Shown in pieces: positions 1 to 12,500 of a DNA stretch of 64,000 bases. How positions within the stretch are numbered: position 1 is the first letter of the stretch; every line of letters starts with the position of its first letter. Source of the stretch: Halicephalobus mephisto. Taxonomy: Eukaryota > Nematoda > Chromadorea > Rhabditida > Panagrolaimidae. Both the position numbers and the translations under genes were made by a program. Under the pieces are notes generated by a model. That model saw only the letters and a list, made by a program, of their open reading frames with translations. It was not told the DNA's origin and made no database searches. Location of the stretch: the NCBI GenBank assembly GCA_009193035.1, contig SWDT01000104.1, positions 124,001-188,000 on the forward strand, written 5' to 3'.

Positions 1-300
1 AAAGCTGAGTTTGTCTGTCTTTTAGTGCGAGAAAAACATATGACAGACCAGTGAGGGAGTACAACGTGGTCTTTGGTTCACACAGCAAAGGCGGGACAGC
101 CAGAAAAGACGAAAACTCGGTGGGAACGAGCCGCCCTGAGAGAAACCAACCAAAATGACGTAGAAGCCCGACGGAATGACGGACAAACAAACCGACGTGA
201 ATTTCAGAGTTTTCGAACCACGTTATCTTTTTGCTTAGAACGTTTTGCCAGGCGCCAGTCCGTACTTTCGAGTCCTGTGATCTGATCGAACAAATTCCTT
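1..300. other. G+C-richer non-coding island at window edge
   Basis: This stretch is clearly richer in G and C than the next 2 kb, but I find no convincing coding frame. The only open frame is 70 codons, low in hydrophobic residues and unlike a folded protein. It could be a 5' non-coding exon, a promoter, or the tail of a gene outside the window. Nothing in it points to one choice. Confidence 0.3.
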
Positions 301-2640
301 AAATTTTATAAAAAATAAGTTTACAAAATTAAAATTTTTATTTTTATTTATAGAAAAATAAGCTTACAAAATCATATTTTTTTTTGTAAAAAATAAGTTT
401 ACAAAATTAATATTTTTAATTTTATTTATAAAAAAATAAGTTTACAAAATTAATTATATTTTTAATTTTTTTTTGTAAAAAATAAGTTTACAAAATTAAT
501 TTTATTTTTATTTTATTTTTTAATTTTTATTTCACTTAAAAAGTACTTTTCAAATTAATTTTATTTTTATTAAAGTTTTTTAAAATTAATTTTTTTTATT
601 TTTAAATTTTTTATAGAAAAATTAATTATTTAATTTTAGTATAAAATTTAAAAAAATATTTTAAACTACTTTTTATGAAAAATAATTTCTATTAAAAATG
701 ATTTTTTTAATACAAAAAAATCCATGTTTTGAAAACTTTGTTTCGCGAGAATATCTGTCGATGACAGAAAAGCCCATGTCCAAGTTCGATCTTGGAAAAT
801 TTAATTCCGTAACAAAAATCGTTTCGAGACCAATAGACATCCAATTTTTACAATTTTTAATTATTAAAATTTCTTTGATTTTTAAAAATTTTTTTGATTT
901 TTTTACATTTTTTAAAATTTCTTTGATTTTTAAAATTTTTAAATTTCTTTGATTTTTAAAATTTTTTAATTTTTTTGATTATTTGTTCTTTTCTACTTTG
1001 AACTCGTTCTATTTTTTGATCAATCTTTTTTAGTTTTTTTTCGTCACTGTTTTGCCAAAGTGGAATTTAAAACCAAACCCACTCTTGAGGAGATTGATTG
1101 ATTTCCAACTTTTTAAACTTCTGAGACGGGAAATTTGAAAAGACCTCTGTCTCGAAAAGATTTATTGATTTACATTTTGCAAAAAATTCTCGAAATGTAA
1201 TTTTCAAAAAGATAATTTTGGGGAGATTTATCGATTCAATTTTTGAAAAATCTTAAAACGAAAATTTCCAAAAAATGGTCCTGAGAAGATTTTTAGAAAA
1301 TCTTAAAACGGAAATTTAAAAAAAAACGATTTTGAAAAGATTTTTAATTTTTGAAAAATTTTAAAACGAAAATTTTTAAAAAAGTGATTTTGGAAAGATT
1401 TTTGAAAAATCCTAAAGCGAAAATTTCCAAAAAATGGTCCTGAGAAGATTTTTAGAAAATCTTAAAACGGAAATTTAAAAAAAATGATTTTGAAAAGATT
1501 TTTAATTTTTAATTTTTAAAAAATTTTAAAGCGAAAATTTCCAAAAAATGGTCCTGAGAAGATTTTTTAGTTTTTTTGATTCTAAAGGTATTGGTTAAAA
1601 TTCGGAAATATTTTTTAATTTTTGAAATTTTGAAATTATCAATTAAATTCGAAAAATTCTACTTTAAAATTTATTTTTCTAAATTTTTAGAATAATTGAT
1701 TAAATTTAAAAATCGAAAAAAATTTTCTTGAAAAGATTTATTTTTAATTTTTTTTAACTTTTCACGTGATTTGTTGAACCAGGAGTTTTGAAGCAGCTTA
1801 ATCTCAAGAAGATTGATTTATTTTTATTTTTTCTAAATTTTCAACAAAATCGATAAAAAGAAAAAAATTTAAACTTTCAAAAATAATTTAATTTTAAGAA
1901 GATTAATTTTTATTTTTTTCTAATTTTTAAAAATCAATTAAAAGTAAAAAAATAATTTAAAAATTTTTATTTTTTCTAATTTAAAAAAAAATAATTTTAA
2001 AATTTTTATTTTTTCTAATTTTTAAAAATAAAAAAATAATTTTAAAATTTTTATTTTTTTTTCTAATTTAAAAAAAATAATTTAAAAATTTTTATTTTTT
2101 CTAATTTTTAAAAATAAAAAAATTATTTAAAAATTTTTATTTTTTCTAATTTTTAAAAATCAATTAAAAACAAAAAATTACTTTTTCTAAATTTTTTTAT
2201 AAAAAAAAGAGTTTTATTTTTTTAATTTTTTAAAATTGATTAAAACTAAATTTTTTTGGTTTTTTTTAAATAAAAATCTTTTAAAATTTTATTTTTTTGA
2301 TTTTTAAAATTGATTAAAATTAAATTTTTTTGGTTTTTTTTAAATTTTATTTTTTTGATTTTTTTAAGGTTATTAAAAAAATTATTTTTCAACTTTTTCC
2401 AACTTCATAGGTGATTTACCTAGGGAATTGAAATTTTTACAGTACTTTTAACGTACTTTTTTCTTGTAATTGTGGGTGAAGAGTACGTAATTAAAATGAT
2501 ATTTCTGGTTCATCCGTTTCCTAGGCAACTTCATTAGAGAAAATTCTTTTTTCAAGAAACTTCATGCAATTATGATTTTCGAATATCCTGTTGCTCTGAA
2601 AATCTGCCTCCTACATATTTTTCAAACAATTGCCGGAAAA
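301..2640. repeat. Low-complexity A+T-rich tract with short tandem repeats
   Basis: Runs of A and T dominate. Near 340-500 the phrase AAAAATAAGTTTACAAAATT recurs about four times. From about 1200 to 1580 a longer phrase containing AAAAAATGGTCCTGAGAAGA recurs three times at roughly 130-175 bp spacing. No gene, RNA or transposon end is seen. Confidence 0.7.
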
Positions 2641-2759
2641 CCCCTCAGGTAAAAATCCAAATTACTTCCTCAAATAGTCAAGGAAACTTCTGCTGAGACA
2701 GCACCGGACCCGATAAGCCTCCCTCGTTCCCGTTTCCCAAAATTTATCCAATTCAATCA

Positions 2760-3330
2760 TAATGTTAAAAAATTAAAAACAAACGTTTTCGTAAAATTAA
2801 AAATTTTCAAAATTTTTCGAATTATAATTTTATAAAAAATTAAAAATAAACGTTTTTACAAAATTTAAAATTTCCAAAAATTTTTCGAATTATAATTTTA
2901 TAAAAAATTAAAAATAAACATTTTTTATAAAATTAAAAATTTTCAAAATTTTTCGAATTATATTTTTATAAAAAGTTAAAAATAGACATTTTTATAAAAT
3001 TTAAAATTTTTTAAATTTTCAAAATTTTTCGAATTATATTTTTATAAAAATTAAGAATCAAAGTTAAATTTTTTAAAAATTTAAGTTTTTATGAAATTTT
3101 CTATTTTTATAAAAATTTTAATTTGCGAAATTTTTAATTTTTTGAATTCTAAAAATATTGAAATATTTTAATTTGCGAAATTTTTAATTTTTAAAAATAT
3201 TGAAATATTTTAATTTTCGAAATTTTTAAATTTTTGAATTCTAAAAATATTGAAATATTTTAATTTGCGAAAATTTTAATTTTTACAAATATTGAAATAT
3301 TTTAATTTGCGAAATTTTTCTGATCTTTGA
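2760..3330. repeat. A+T-rich tandem repeats (about 65 bp, then 55-60 bp)
   Basis: The phrase TTTTCGAATTATAATTTTAT recurs four times between 2810 and 3050. It is followed by a series built on ATTGAAATATTTTAATTTGC between 3150 and 3310. No gene is visible. A short G+C-richer island follows at about 3395-3500 and is also non-coding as far as I can see. Confidence 0.7.
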
Positions 3331-3719
3331 ACATATTTCACATGATCAATCAATGGTAAAAACAAAACTTGGGAGTACAATTTACTTTGTTTTCGTCGTC
3401 AAACGGGACTCCCCGCTCAGACTCGAGGTCTTCCGTCCTTTCTTGCTTGTTTGCTCTTATTTTGCCCTGTGACGACACTCGAGTCTCGGAACGCTTTTTA
3501 GAATTGCCATTTTTGTTTGAAATTTGAAATAAAAAATGATTTTCGTTCTTGTTACGTAAAATTTAGTCCTTTCTTAGTTTTGTTTATGAGGTGATTGACA
3601 CAACTAATCGATCGCATAGAAATTGAGAATGACGAGAACACATTCGGGCTGATATCAGTCACGACAGAAATGACGCTGTGCGTCCGCCAATTCCCGTTTG
3701 TCGAGTCTCGAACAGAAAA

Positions 3720-4650
3720 CGAGCATTATCGAGTTCCCATTGTTTCTCAGAAGTTGTTTCTTAATATTTTCGATTTCATATATCGATCACTTTTCATATT
3801 TGTTTATTTTTAAATATCTAATTATTAAGGTTAGAAGGTTTCGAGTAAAAAATGAATGAAATTCTCATTGTTTCTCAGAAGTTGTTTCTTAATATTTTCG
3901 ATTTCATATATCGATCACTTTTCTTATTTGTTTATTTTTAAATATTTAATTATTAGGATTAGAAGGTTTCGAGTGGAAAATGAATGAAATTCCCATTGTT
4001 TCTCAGAAGTTGTTTCTTAATATTTTCGATTTCATATATCGATCACTTTTCTCATTTGTTTTTAAATATCTAATTATTAGGATTAGAAAATCTCAAACAA
4101 AAAAAATAGAATTTTCTTTGTTTCTTGATATTTCCGATTTCATTTATCGATCAATGTTTCTGATTATTTGTTTATTTTTTTCTTTTAGTACACCATCTTT
4201 AAGTTTTCGAATCTTGAGCAAAAAAGGAGTGGAGTTCTCATTACGTCTCTGAAGGTGTTTCATAATATTTTCAATTTCATATATCGATCACTTCTCATAT
4301 GTTTACGTTTTTAATATTTAATTATCAGGACTGGAGGGTCTCGAACAGAAAACAAATGAAATTTCTATTATTTTTCAAAAGTTATTTCTTTCATATTTTT
4401 AAATTTAATATATCAACCGTTTTTATTTAATTTTTTTTATATAATTTCTTTAGTATCCTGTCTTTGGAGTTGTCGAGTCTCGCACAAAGTTTTTTCAAAG
4501 TTATTTGTCCTTTAATTTCGTGTTTTGAATTTTATATATGGTCTAATTTTCCTTTAATACTTGATTGTTTCTGCAGTACTCTTTCGATTTGCAAAATTCC
4601 GAGCAAAAAACGAGTTTGTTTTTTCTAAAATTTCTAAAACTTTATGTCGT
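3720..4650. repeat. Tandem repeat of about 127-130 bp
   Basis: Three good copies start near 3741, 3868 and 3998, each with TTGTTTCTCAGAAGTTGTTT followed by ATTTCATATATCGATCAC. Increasingly degenerate copies run on to about 4650. Short open frames inside it are by-products of the repeat and do not look like proteins. Confidence 0.8.
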
Positions 4651-4899
4651 TTTTTGAATTTTATACAAATCGTATTTTTTCATTGTTTTTTTACTATTCA
4701 ATTATTAAATTTCTAATTTTTGAATTTTGTCAAATTTCGAACAGAAATTTTCATTTTTCGAATTTTTTCAAAATATTAAATTTCACACAACTCATATCTT
4801 TTTAATTATTAATATTTCTCTTCGATTACTGTTATTTTAAAAACATTCCACAATGATAAAATAAAAAACGAAACTAGATCAATGTAAATTTAATTTTTA

Positions 4900-5400
4900 G
4901 CATTTTTCGGTTATTTTCCAACGTTCTTCCACATTGATAAATGAAATTTCGTCATTATTTAAGACATTCGTGGCGAAAGTTGACTCTACTTTTTTATTTT
5001 TTTCCGGTCATATCGATAAATGAAATTTCGTGGCGAAAGTTAACTGTATTTTTTTATTTTTTAATCAATGATAGGTAAAATTTCATTGTTTTTCGAAATT
5101 TTCATTGTAAAAATTAACTGAACTTTTTTATTTTTTGATCAATGATAGGTAAAATTTCACTGTTTTTGGAAATTTTCGTTGTAAAAGGTAATTGTACTTT
5201 TTTATTTTTTGATCAATGATAGGCAAAATTTTACTTTTTTAAAAACTTTCGTTGTAAAAGTTAACTATATTTTTTTATTTTTTGATCAATGATAGGCAAA
5301 ATTTTACTTTTTTAAAAACTTTCATTGTAAAAGTTGATTGCATTTTTTTATTGATTTTTTTGTATTTTTTTACTCGTAAACAAGTGAATTTTTATGACAT
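4900..5400. repeat. Tandem repeats of about 72-100 bp
   Basis: Copies carry AATGATAGGTAAAATTTC, a CATTGTAAAAGTTAACTG-like phrase and TTTTTTATTTTTTGATC. The best four lie between about 5065 and 5340 at 70-75 bp spacing. No gene is seen. Confidence 0.75.
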
Positions 5401-5699
5401 CAAGAACTTTGATTTTTCAATGAATCAATTTTTTTGAATTATTGTACTCGTACTGAAAAGTAAAGTTTCGTCATTATTGAAAACTTTCGTGACGATATTC
5501 AGTTTTAATTTTTTGTTTTATTTCATTTACACTAGTAAGTAATTAAATTTTTTACGACAGGAACTTTTTTGACGGAAATTAACTTTAATTTTTGCATAAA
5601 TTTTTTTGCGCACTTCCACTCGCAATGGTAAACAAATCCTCATGATCTTTAAGAATTTTTGTATCGAGAATTAACTTCATTTTTCGTATTTTTTTAGTT

Positions 5700-6000
5700 T
5701 TCTACTCGCTCTGGTAAATAGGTTAATTTTTATTTTTGAAAATCTTCGTTTTTAGATTTTTTTCTAAAATTATTTTTAAATTTTTGTATTAAAAAATAAA
5801 TGTCTTTTTATTTTCGGAAATCTTCGTTTTGGGATTTTTTCTAAAATTATTTTTTAAATTTTTGTATTAGGAAATAAATGTATTTTTATTTTCGGAAATC
5901 TTCGTTTTGGGATTTTTTTCTAAAATTATTTTTTAAATTTTGTATTAGGAAATAAATGTATTTTTATTTTTGGAAATTTTCGCGCTGGGAGTTTACTTTA
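5700..6000. repeat. Tandem repeat of about 70-76 bp, three copies
   Basis: Each unit contains GGAAATCTTCGTTTTGGGAT and then AATTTTTGTATTAGGAAATA. No gene is seen between here and the first exon of sma-9 near 6577. Confidence 0.75.
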
Positions 6001-6576
6001 ATTTTTTCTGTTTCCGTTAGTAAAAAAGTTAGTTTTTGTTTTATTGATTTCTTTCGTATCAGAATTTCGATTTTTTGCATTTTTCCCACTCCCACAAGTA
6101 TATAAACAAATTTTTCACATCTTTGGGATTTTTCGTTTTGGGATTTCTGACTTCGATTTTTGATTCTGTTTCGCGTTTTTCCACTCCTACAGATAAATAA
6201 ATAAATTCATATATGTTTGGAATTTTTCGTTTTAAGATTTTATTTTTGAAACATGTCTGGTATTCCCCGTAGTTGTGACTCTTTGAATTTTGGAAGTTGA
6301 CTGGTCCTTAAAATTCAGACGTCCTTGAAAATTAGAGATTGTTTCGCGTGATTTTTTTTTGAATTTTAAAAAAAAATTTTCTAAAAAGTTTAAAAAACTA
6401 ATTTTATAAATTTTTTTAGGATAATAAATGCGGGCTCAATTAATAGAATTTGAATCATTGCAACCGTGATAAATTCTTGATTCATTCTGTTAATTATTTT
6501 TGGCCCTTGGGGCAATTGGAGCAAAGAACGAAGCTTCTTTTGTTGAATCTTGAATAACGTTTTTATTGACGCTGTG

Positions 6577-9500
6577 ATGGCGTATCTTGCAGGCAGTGGC
6601 AATGGAACACCGCCAGGGGTTTCTGCCACTGCTCCTGCCACGAGTGCCGCTGGAATTAATCCAGACCAGGTTCGTTTTTCATTTTTTTAAACGTGTGAAA
6701 TAATGTTTGCAAAAATAAGAGTTTATAGTGAGGTTATATTTTGTGTGAATTAATAGGTAATACAGTATAACTTGGATATGAGATATCCCCTCGGGACCGG
6801 CCAAAACGTATGTTATTAGAAAGACTATCTTATAGAGGGATAAATTTGAAAACAGACTAACCAAGTTCACTCACTGTATGCTATAACAAGAGATATATCA
6901 TAGGAGATATCGTATCCAAGTTCTACTGTATATGGTTATGAAATAGACTTATGAGTTTAATCTAGGTGTTTATGTATGGATATTCTGGGAGAAATTATTA
7001 AGTTATTTCTGTGGTTCGTATATGGATTCAGTGTGAAAATTTATAAATTTTAAAAAGATTCATATATGGATATGTCATCGTAGGTCGTATGTAAAGTTCC
7101 TGCAAAAATTGGCGAAGTTAATATTGTACTTTATAGAGTTTTGTTGAGATAGTTTAAATGAGTTTATTACTGTAGTTGTTAAATGAATTTTTTTCAAAAA
7201 CTTGTGTTAACTTATTACTGTAATTTAAATATCAATTCATTACTGTAGTTTATATATAAATTTATAAAATCTCAGATAAATTCACTATATTCATTTTGAG
7301 AGTACTTTTTAAATGTTTTTTAGATTTTTATTTTACTTTAGCGGTATTAATAATTACCTTTTTCATTAGTTACTAATTTTCTGAAAGATGGATTATTTAA
7401 AAAAATTAAAAATGAACTTTATTGACTCAGAAAATTGAAACCTCATTTTTTTGCTTTGAATTTTTTTGACCCAGAAAGATTTAATAGTTGTCATAGAAAT
7501 ATCTTTAAATTTGTAGTTTTACCAAGGCAATACAATCTGGTAATCTGCCATAATCGAACGAAACATGTGCTTTTGCACTTTTGATTGAATTTTTTTAATT
7601 TTAAATTAAAAGTTATTTAAAAAGTAATTTTTATGATGACAGGTGCACAGATTTGGAGATAATTAAATTTACTGAATTAAATGTGTGCCGAAAAATGAAA
7701 TCAGTTTATTTAATGTTTTTAGAAAAAATCGAAAAAAATTTTAAATAACAGTGTTAAACTATAATTAATTTTATGTTTTCTGATGACAAATAAGTTGCTG
7801 ATATTTATTTTTTTATGAAATGACGAAATTTAGAATATTAAAATTTTAAAATTTAAAAAAATAGAAGTTTTTAATTTTTTGTAATTTAGTATTTTTTATT
7901 TAGTTTAAAAGAATTTTTTGAAAATATTAAAAATAATTTTTTTTTATTTTTGAAAATATTAAAAAATAATTTTTTTTTATTTTCAAAAATTTTAAAAAAT
8001 GAATTTTTTTATTTTAAAAAATGAATTTTTATATTTTTAAAAATTTAAAAATCGTTTTTGTTTTTTTAAATTTATTTTTAGGATGATTACGGTTATAATA
8101 TTAAATTAATAAAATGCGAAATTTATGGATTGTAATTTTTAAGAAAATTTTGAAAAAAATATATTATTGATTTTTGGAAACAGTTTTTACTTTGATATAC
8201 GGTAAAATTATAATTTTTTTTTTGCCATTATTTCCAAAATTTTCTTCGAAAAAAATTGCGTAAAATTTTACACACTTTTTTCGAAGTTTTGGAAATAATG
8301 ACGAAAATGATAAAAATTATAATAATATATGGTTAATTTTGGAATGGATAGTTTGACTAACGGAATCGTTTTTGTTTGGATTATTGAGATTAAATAAAAT
8401 TTGCGCAACTGACGCTAGGATGAAATTTTATAATTTTTATTTTTTGAAAATGCAATATTGAACATGAATTTGATTTTTAAGTAGTTTTTATTTTTTATAA
8501 TCGGATTTGTTGAGGGTGATCACTATATTTGAGATTACGTCAGACAGAGCGCAAATGATCAATCAATTTTGACCTATGTTCTTTTTACAATGTTTGAAAA
8601 TTTTTTGGATTTATTGATTTTAGATTTTTTAAACTAGACTAATTTTTGATTTTTTGAATTTGTTAATTATAAATTTTTAAAATTAATTTACAAGTTTTTG
8701 AATACACAGATTTTAGGATTTTTTAAATTTAGTTATTTTTAGGTTTTTTTAAAATTAAATTAAATTTTTTTTGGATTTAATTTTATTGAATTTTTTAAAA
8801 TTTAATTTTTTTTGAATTTTTCAAATTTAATTTTATTGAATTTTTTAAAATTTAATTTTTTTTGAATTTTTCAAATTTAATTTTTTTGAATTTTTTGAAT
8901 TTAATTTTTTTTGAATTTTTTTGAATTTAATTTTTTTGAATTTAATTTTTTTGAATTTTCAGTTGAGCTTGTCCCAATTGATGGCATTGATGCAGCAACA
9001 ACAACAACAACAACAGTCTAGTGCCCCTGCTCCTCAATCGGTTCAGCAACAGGGAGGAAATGTGAATCCTGTTGCTCAATTGGCATTATATCAGCAACTG
9101 GCATTACAAAATCAAATTCAACAACAACAATCGATTTCTCAACAATCTAATTCAGGATTAAATCTTCAACAAATTCAACAAATTTCGGCTGCGTTGAATC
9201 AAACACCTACGGCACAGAATATTCAAACAGTTAATCCGGCTTTGTTACAATTACAAGGACAACAAAATCAATTAAATGCTATTATTGCTATTTTACAACA
9301 ACAACAACAAGTTCAACAACAACAAGCTCAAATTAATCCAACAGCAACATTATTGAATAATTTGTTAAATTCAATTCAAGGACCAGCGAATTTTCAACAA
9401 TTGGGTCCTGTATTGAATTTATTAAATCAACAATCTGCTCCAGTTTTTCAGAATTCTATTCATCAAAATAATGTTAATGAAGAAACAAAAGCAATTTTGG

Positions 9501-12500
9501 AATATGTTTTGAGACAACAACAACAACAGGAATTGGCGGCTATGGTTGCTGCGGCTGCTTCGGCTTCTCAGACTCCGAGGGGTAGTTTGAGTACTCAGAA
9601 TAGTTCTAATTCTTTGTTGGGTCAACCGGGAACAGTTCAGAATCATGGATCAAGGAGCTCTGGAGAAGCTGTCTATGTGTCGATTCCACCGTCTACTTCG
9701 GGAATTAACTCTAATTTAGGATCGAATTTTGGTTGTAATGATGGTGGAGCTCCTCCTCCGGCACCTCCTACTACGTCGAGACAGACTTCTGCGGAAAGAC
9801 TTTTGGCTTCTGGACAATCGGTTGAAGATCATATATCGAGATTAATTAGTGAAAATGCTGCTATTGTTGAACCTAATCCTGTGTTGTTGAAACGTAGACC
9901 GTATAATCGACAAAATACTTCAAGTTCGATTACTAGTAGTACAGGTAATAATCAAGAACAATCAGGCAGTACACAAGGCAGTCCTAGCATCGGATCACCT
10001 GGTTTACAATCATCTTTGAGAATTCCAACAACAAGAAGTCAATCATTACATGAACCGGCAATGTTGAACACTTTGAGATTAACTAATGGAAGTTTAACAA
10101 GTGGACAACCTATTGTTAGAAATAATGGAGAAAAAATTTTAACATGTTCTGCTTGTGCAGTTAAATTTGCAAATGAAATTGGATTAGAAATGCATCAAAG
10201 TCGATGTGGAAAGAAAGATTTACTTCTTGTAAGTTTAGAATTTTACATTTTAAAAATTTTTTTGTTAAATTTCTTCAATTTTTAAGAATTTTAAATTTTT
10301 TAAGTTTTTTAAAATTTTATATTTTATTATTTTTTTGTTAAATTTCTTCAATTTTTAAGAATTTTATATTTTTTAAGTTTTTTAAAATCTTACATTTTAT
10401 TAATTTTAAAAATTTCTTCAATTTTTAAGAATTTTAGATTTTTTAATTTTCTTAAAATTTTACATTTTATTATTTTTTTTATCAAATTTCTTCAATTTTT
10501 AAAAATTTTATATTTTATTAATTTTTAAAATTTCTAAAAATTTTATATTTGTCAAGTTTTTTGAAATTGAAGAATGTTTGAAATTTTAGAATTTTTTAGA
10601 AGTTTTTGGAAGTTTAGAATCTCGGGAACTTTCAGAATCTAGTGGGGATTTGGAAGTGATAGGAAATTGAGATTTTGGAAGTTTTTGTGAAATGGAAATT
10701 AATGGTTTTTATATAAATTTGTTTTCAGAAACAGCACAGTCAACCTCAGCTTTCCTTGAATACTAGTTCTGCTTACCAGAGTCCTCAGCAACTTCTCTAT
10801 CAACAGAAACTCAACGCTGAACACCAGGCTAGAGTCGCGGCTTTGATCGGGGGAGGCGCGGGGGTGGCTCCTGACGCGGTTCTTCAGACGAATACTGGTC
10901 GGTCGAGTGTCCCGGTTGGAGCTGGGACTTCTGGAAATGTGATTAATTCTCCGCCAATTGTTCAACAGATTTCTGGAAGTACTGGATCTGGTTCATCGAG
11001 AAAAGGATCTCTTCAAACTCCGTATTTGACAGAACGACAACAAAGTAAAAAAAGACTTTTTGATAACATAAAACCGGAAGAATTCATCGATGTTGTTACA
11101 ATTGGTGATTCTCGTCCAGATAGTGCAGGAAGTAATCCTCCTAATTCTGCTGGAATGTCGACGAAAACAGAACCGATGGATACAGATACAGCTCCAACTA
11201 AAATGGCGAAGATTGTGGGTTTGATTTTTTGGTAGTTTTCCTAGCTTTGGTGGCGGAAATAGGGGCTTGTAGAATCCTAATCAAGCTCTGAAATGTTTCT
11301 ATCCTCTTGTTATATGATTATTTAGTTATTTACTTGATGCAAGAAGATCATATTGACTTTTCGATATATGAAAACCTAATTCTTTTCATATATGAATGTT
11401 TAATTTTTTCGATATATGAGAACTTAATTTTTTTTCATATATGAATGTTTTTTTTGATATCTGAAAATTTAATTCTTTTCATATATGAATGTTTTTTTTG
11501 ATATATGAAAATTCAATTTTTTTTCATATATGAATATTTTGTACTTTTTATATTTGAGAATTTAATTGTTTTCATATATGAATATTTTGTAATTTTTTCT
11601 CTGCATGGGAGTATGATTTTTCTCGTGTGGCAAAATTGAACACTTTTCTTGGTATTTGGAAATTTTTTCATATATCGAAATTTCATAAGTTCTTTAATCT
11701 GTAGAAAATTAACTTTTTCATATATGGAACTGAATTGTTTTCGTAAATATATGGAAAATTAATTTTCTTGGATCACTTGTCTCACTTCTGTCAGCACATC
11801 CATCCATGGAAAAGATTCTCGATGTTTTCAGCTTCGATCTTTCGTTTTCTTTTCTTCGGCACAATCTCGAGATCTTTCCGCCACTGAATTGAAGCAAGGA
11901 TTCTGTAATATCGCTTTATAGGCGTCAGATGACAACTTAAATAGCGCCTATGAGATCCACATGCCTCTGCTTAACTTGTCGCTTATGCAAAAAACGGAAT
12001 GAATGGCAGAGGGATTCAGGAGAAGGATGATATTTCTATATTTTGGCTTCTACTTTAATACTTTGTTGATTTTAAATTAATTTTTTGCACGTTTTTTTAA
12101 AATTTTTCAACGAGAGAACGAAAGAAAGAGAAAACTTCGAGCGCTTTTCCGGTGGGTTTAGAATCGTGGTGATTCTGGATCGTCTCGCTATTGTGCCGCT
12201 CTGTTTTTATTTTCTTTTTTTTCATTGGGTTTTTGTTGGGTATTATTGTGGTTGTTATATATGAATTTTATAAAAATATTAAAAATAATTGATTTTTTTT
12301 CAGCCTTATTGTGAACCTTCAACTTCGACGTTTTCAAAAACAGTTGCAATTGTTCCTAATAAACCTCCAGATGCTGCGGGTTGTTCATCAATTGAAAATA
12401 CAGTAAGTGATTTAACACCAGAATCTAAAGCAACAAGAGAAATGGTGCAAATTCAACTGGCATGTTATGAAAGAAAAATAGAACCGATGCCGTACGTGAT

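Noticed and set aside
3595..4252. Short frames in the 3.6-4.3 kb region
   Set aside because: They follow the 127-130 bp tandem repeat and repeat the same residues with it; no protein features.
6390..6870. Minus-strand frames overlapping sma-9 exon 1 and a MITE
   Set aside because: One is antisense to exon 1; the other reads through the pogo-type MITE. Neither is protein-like.
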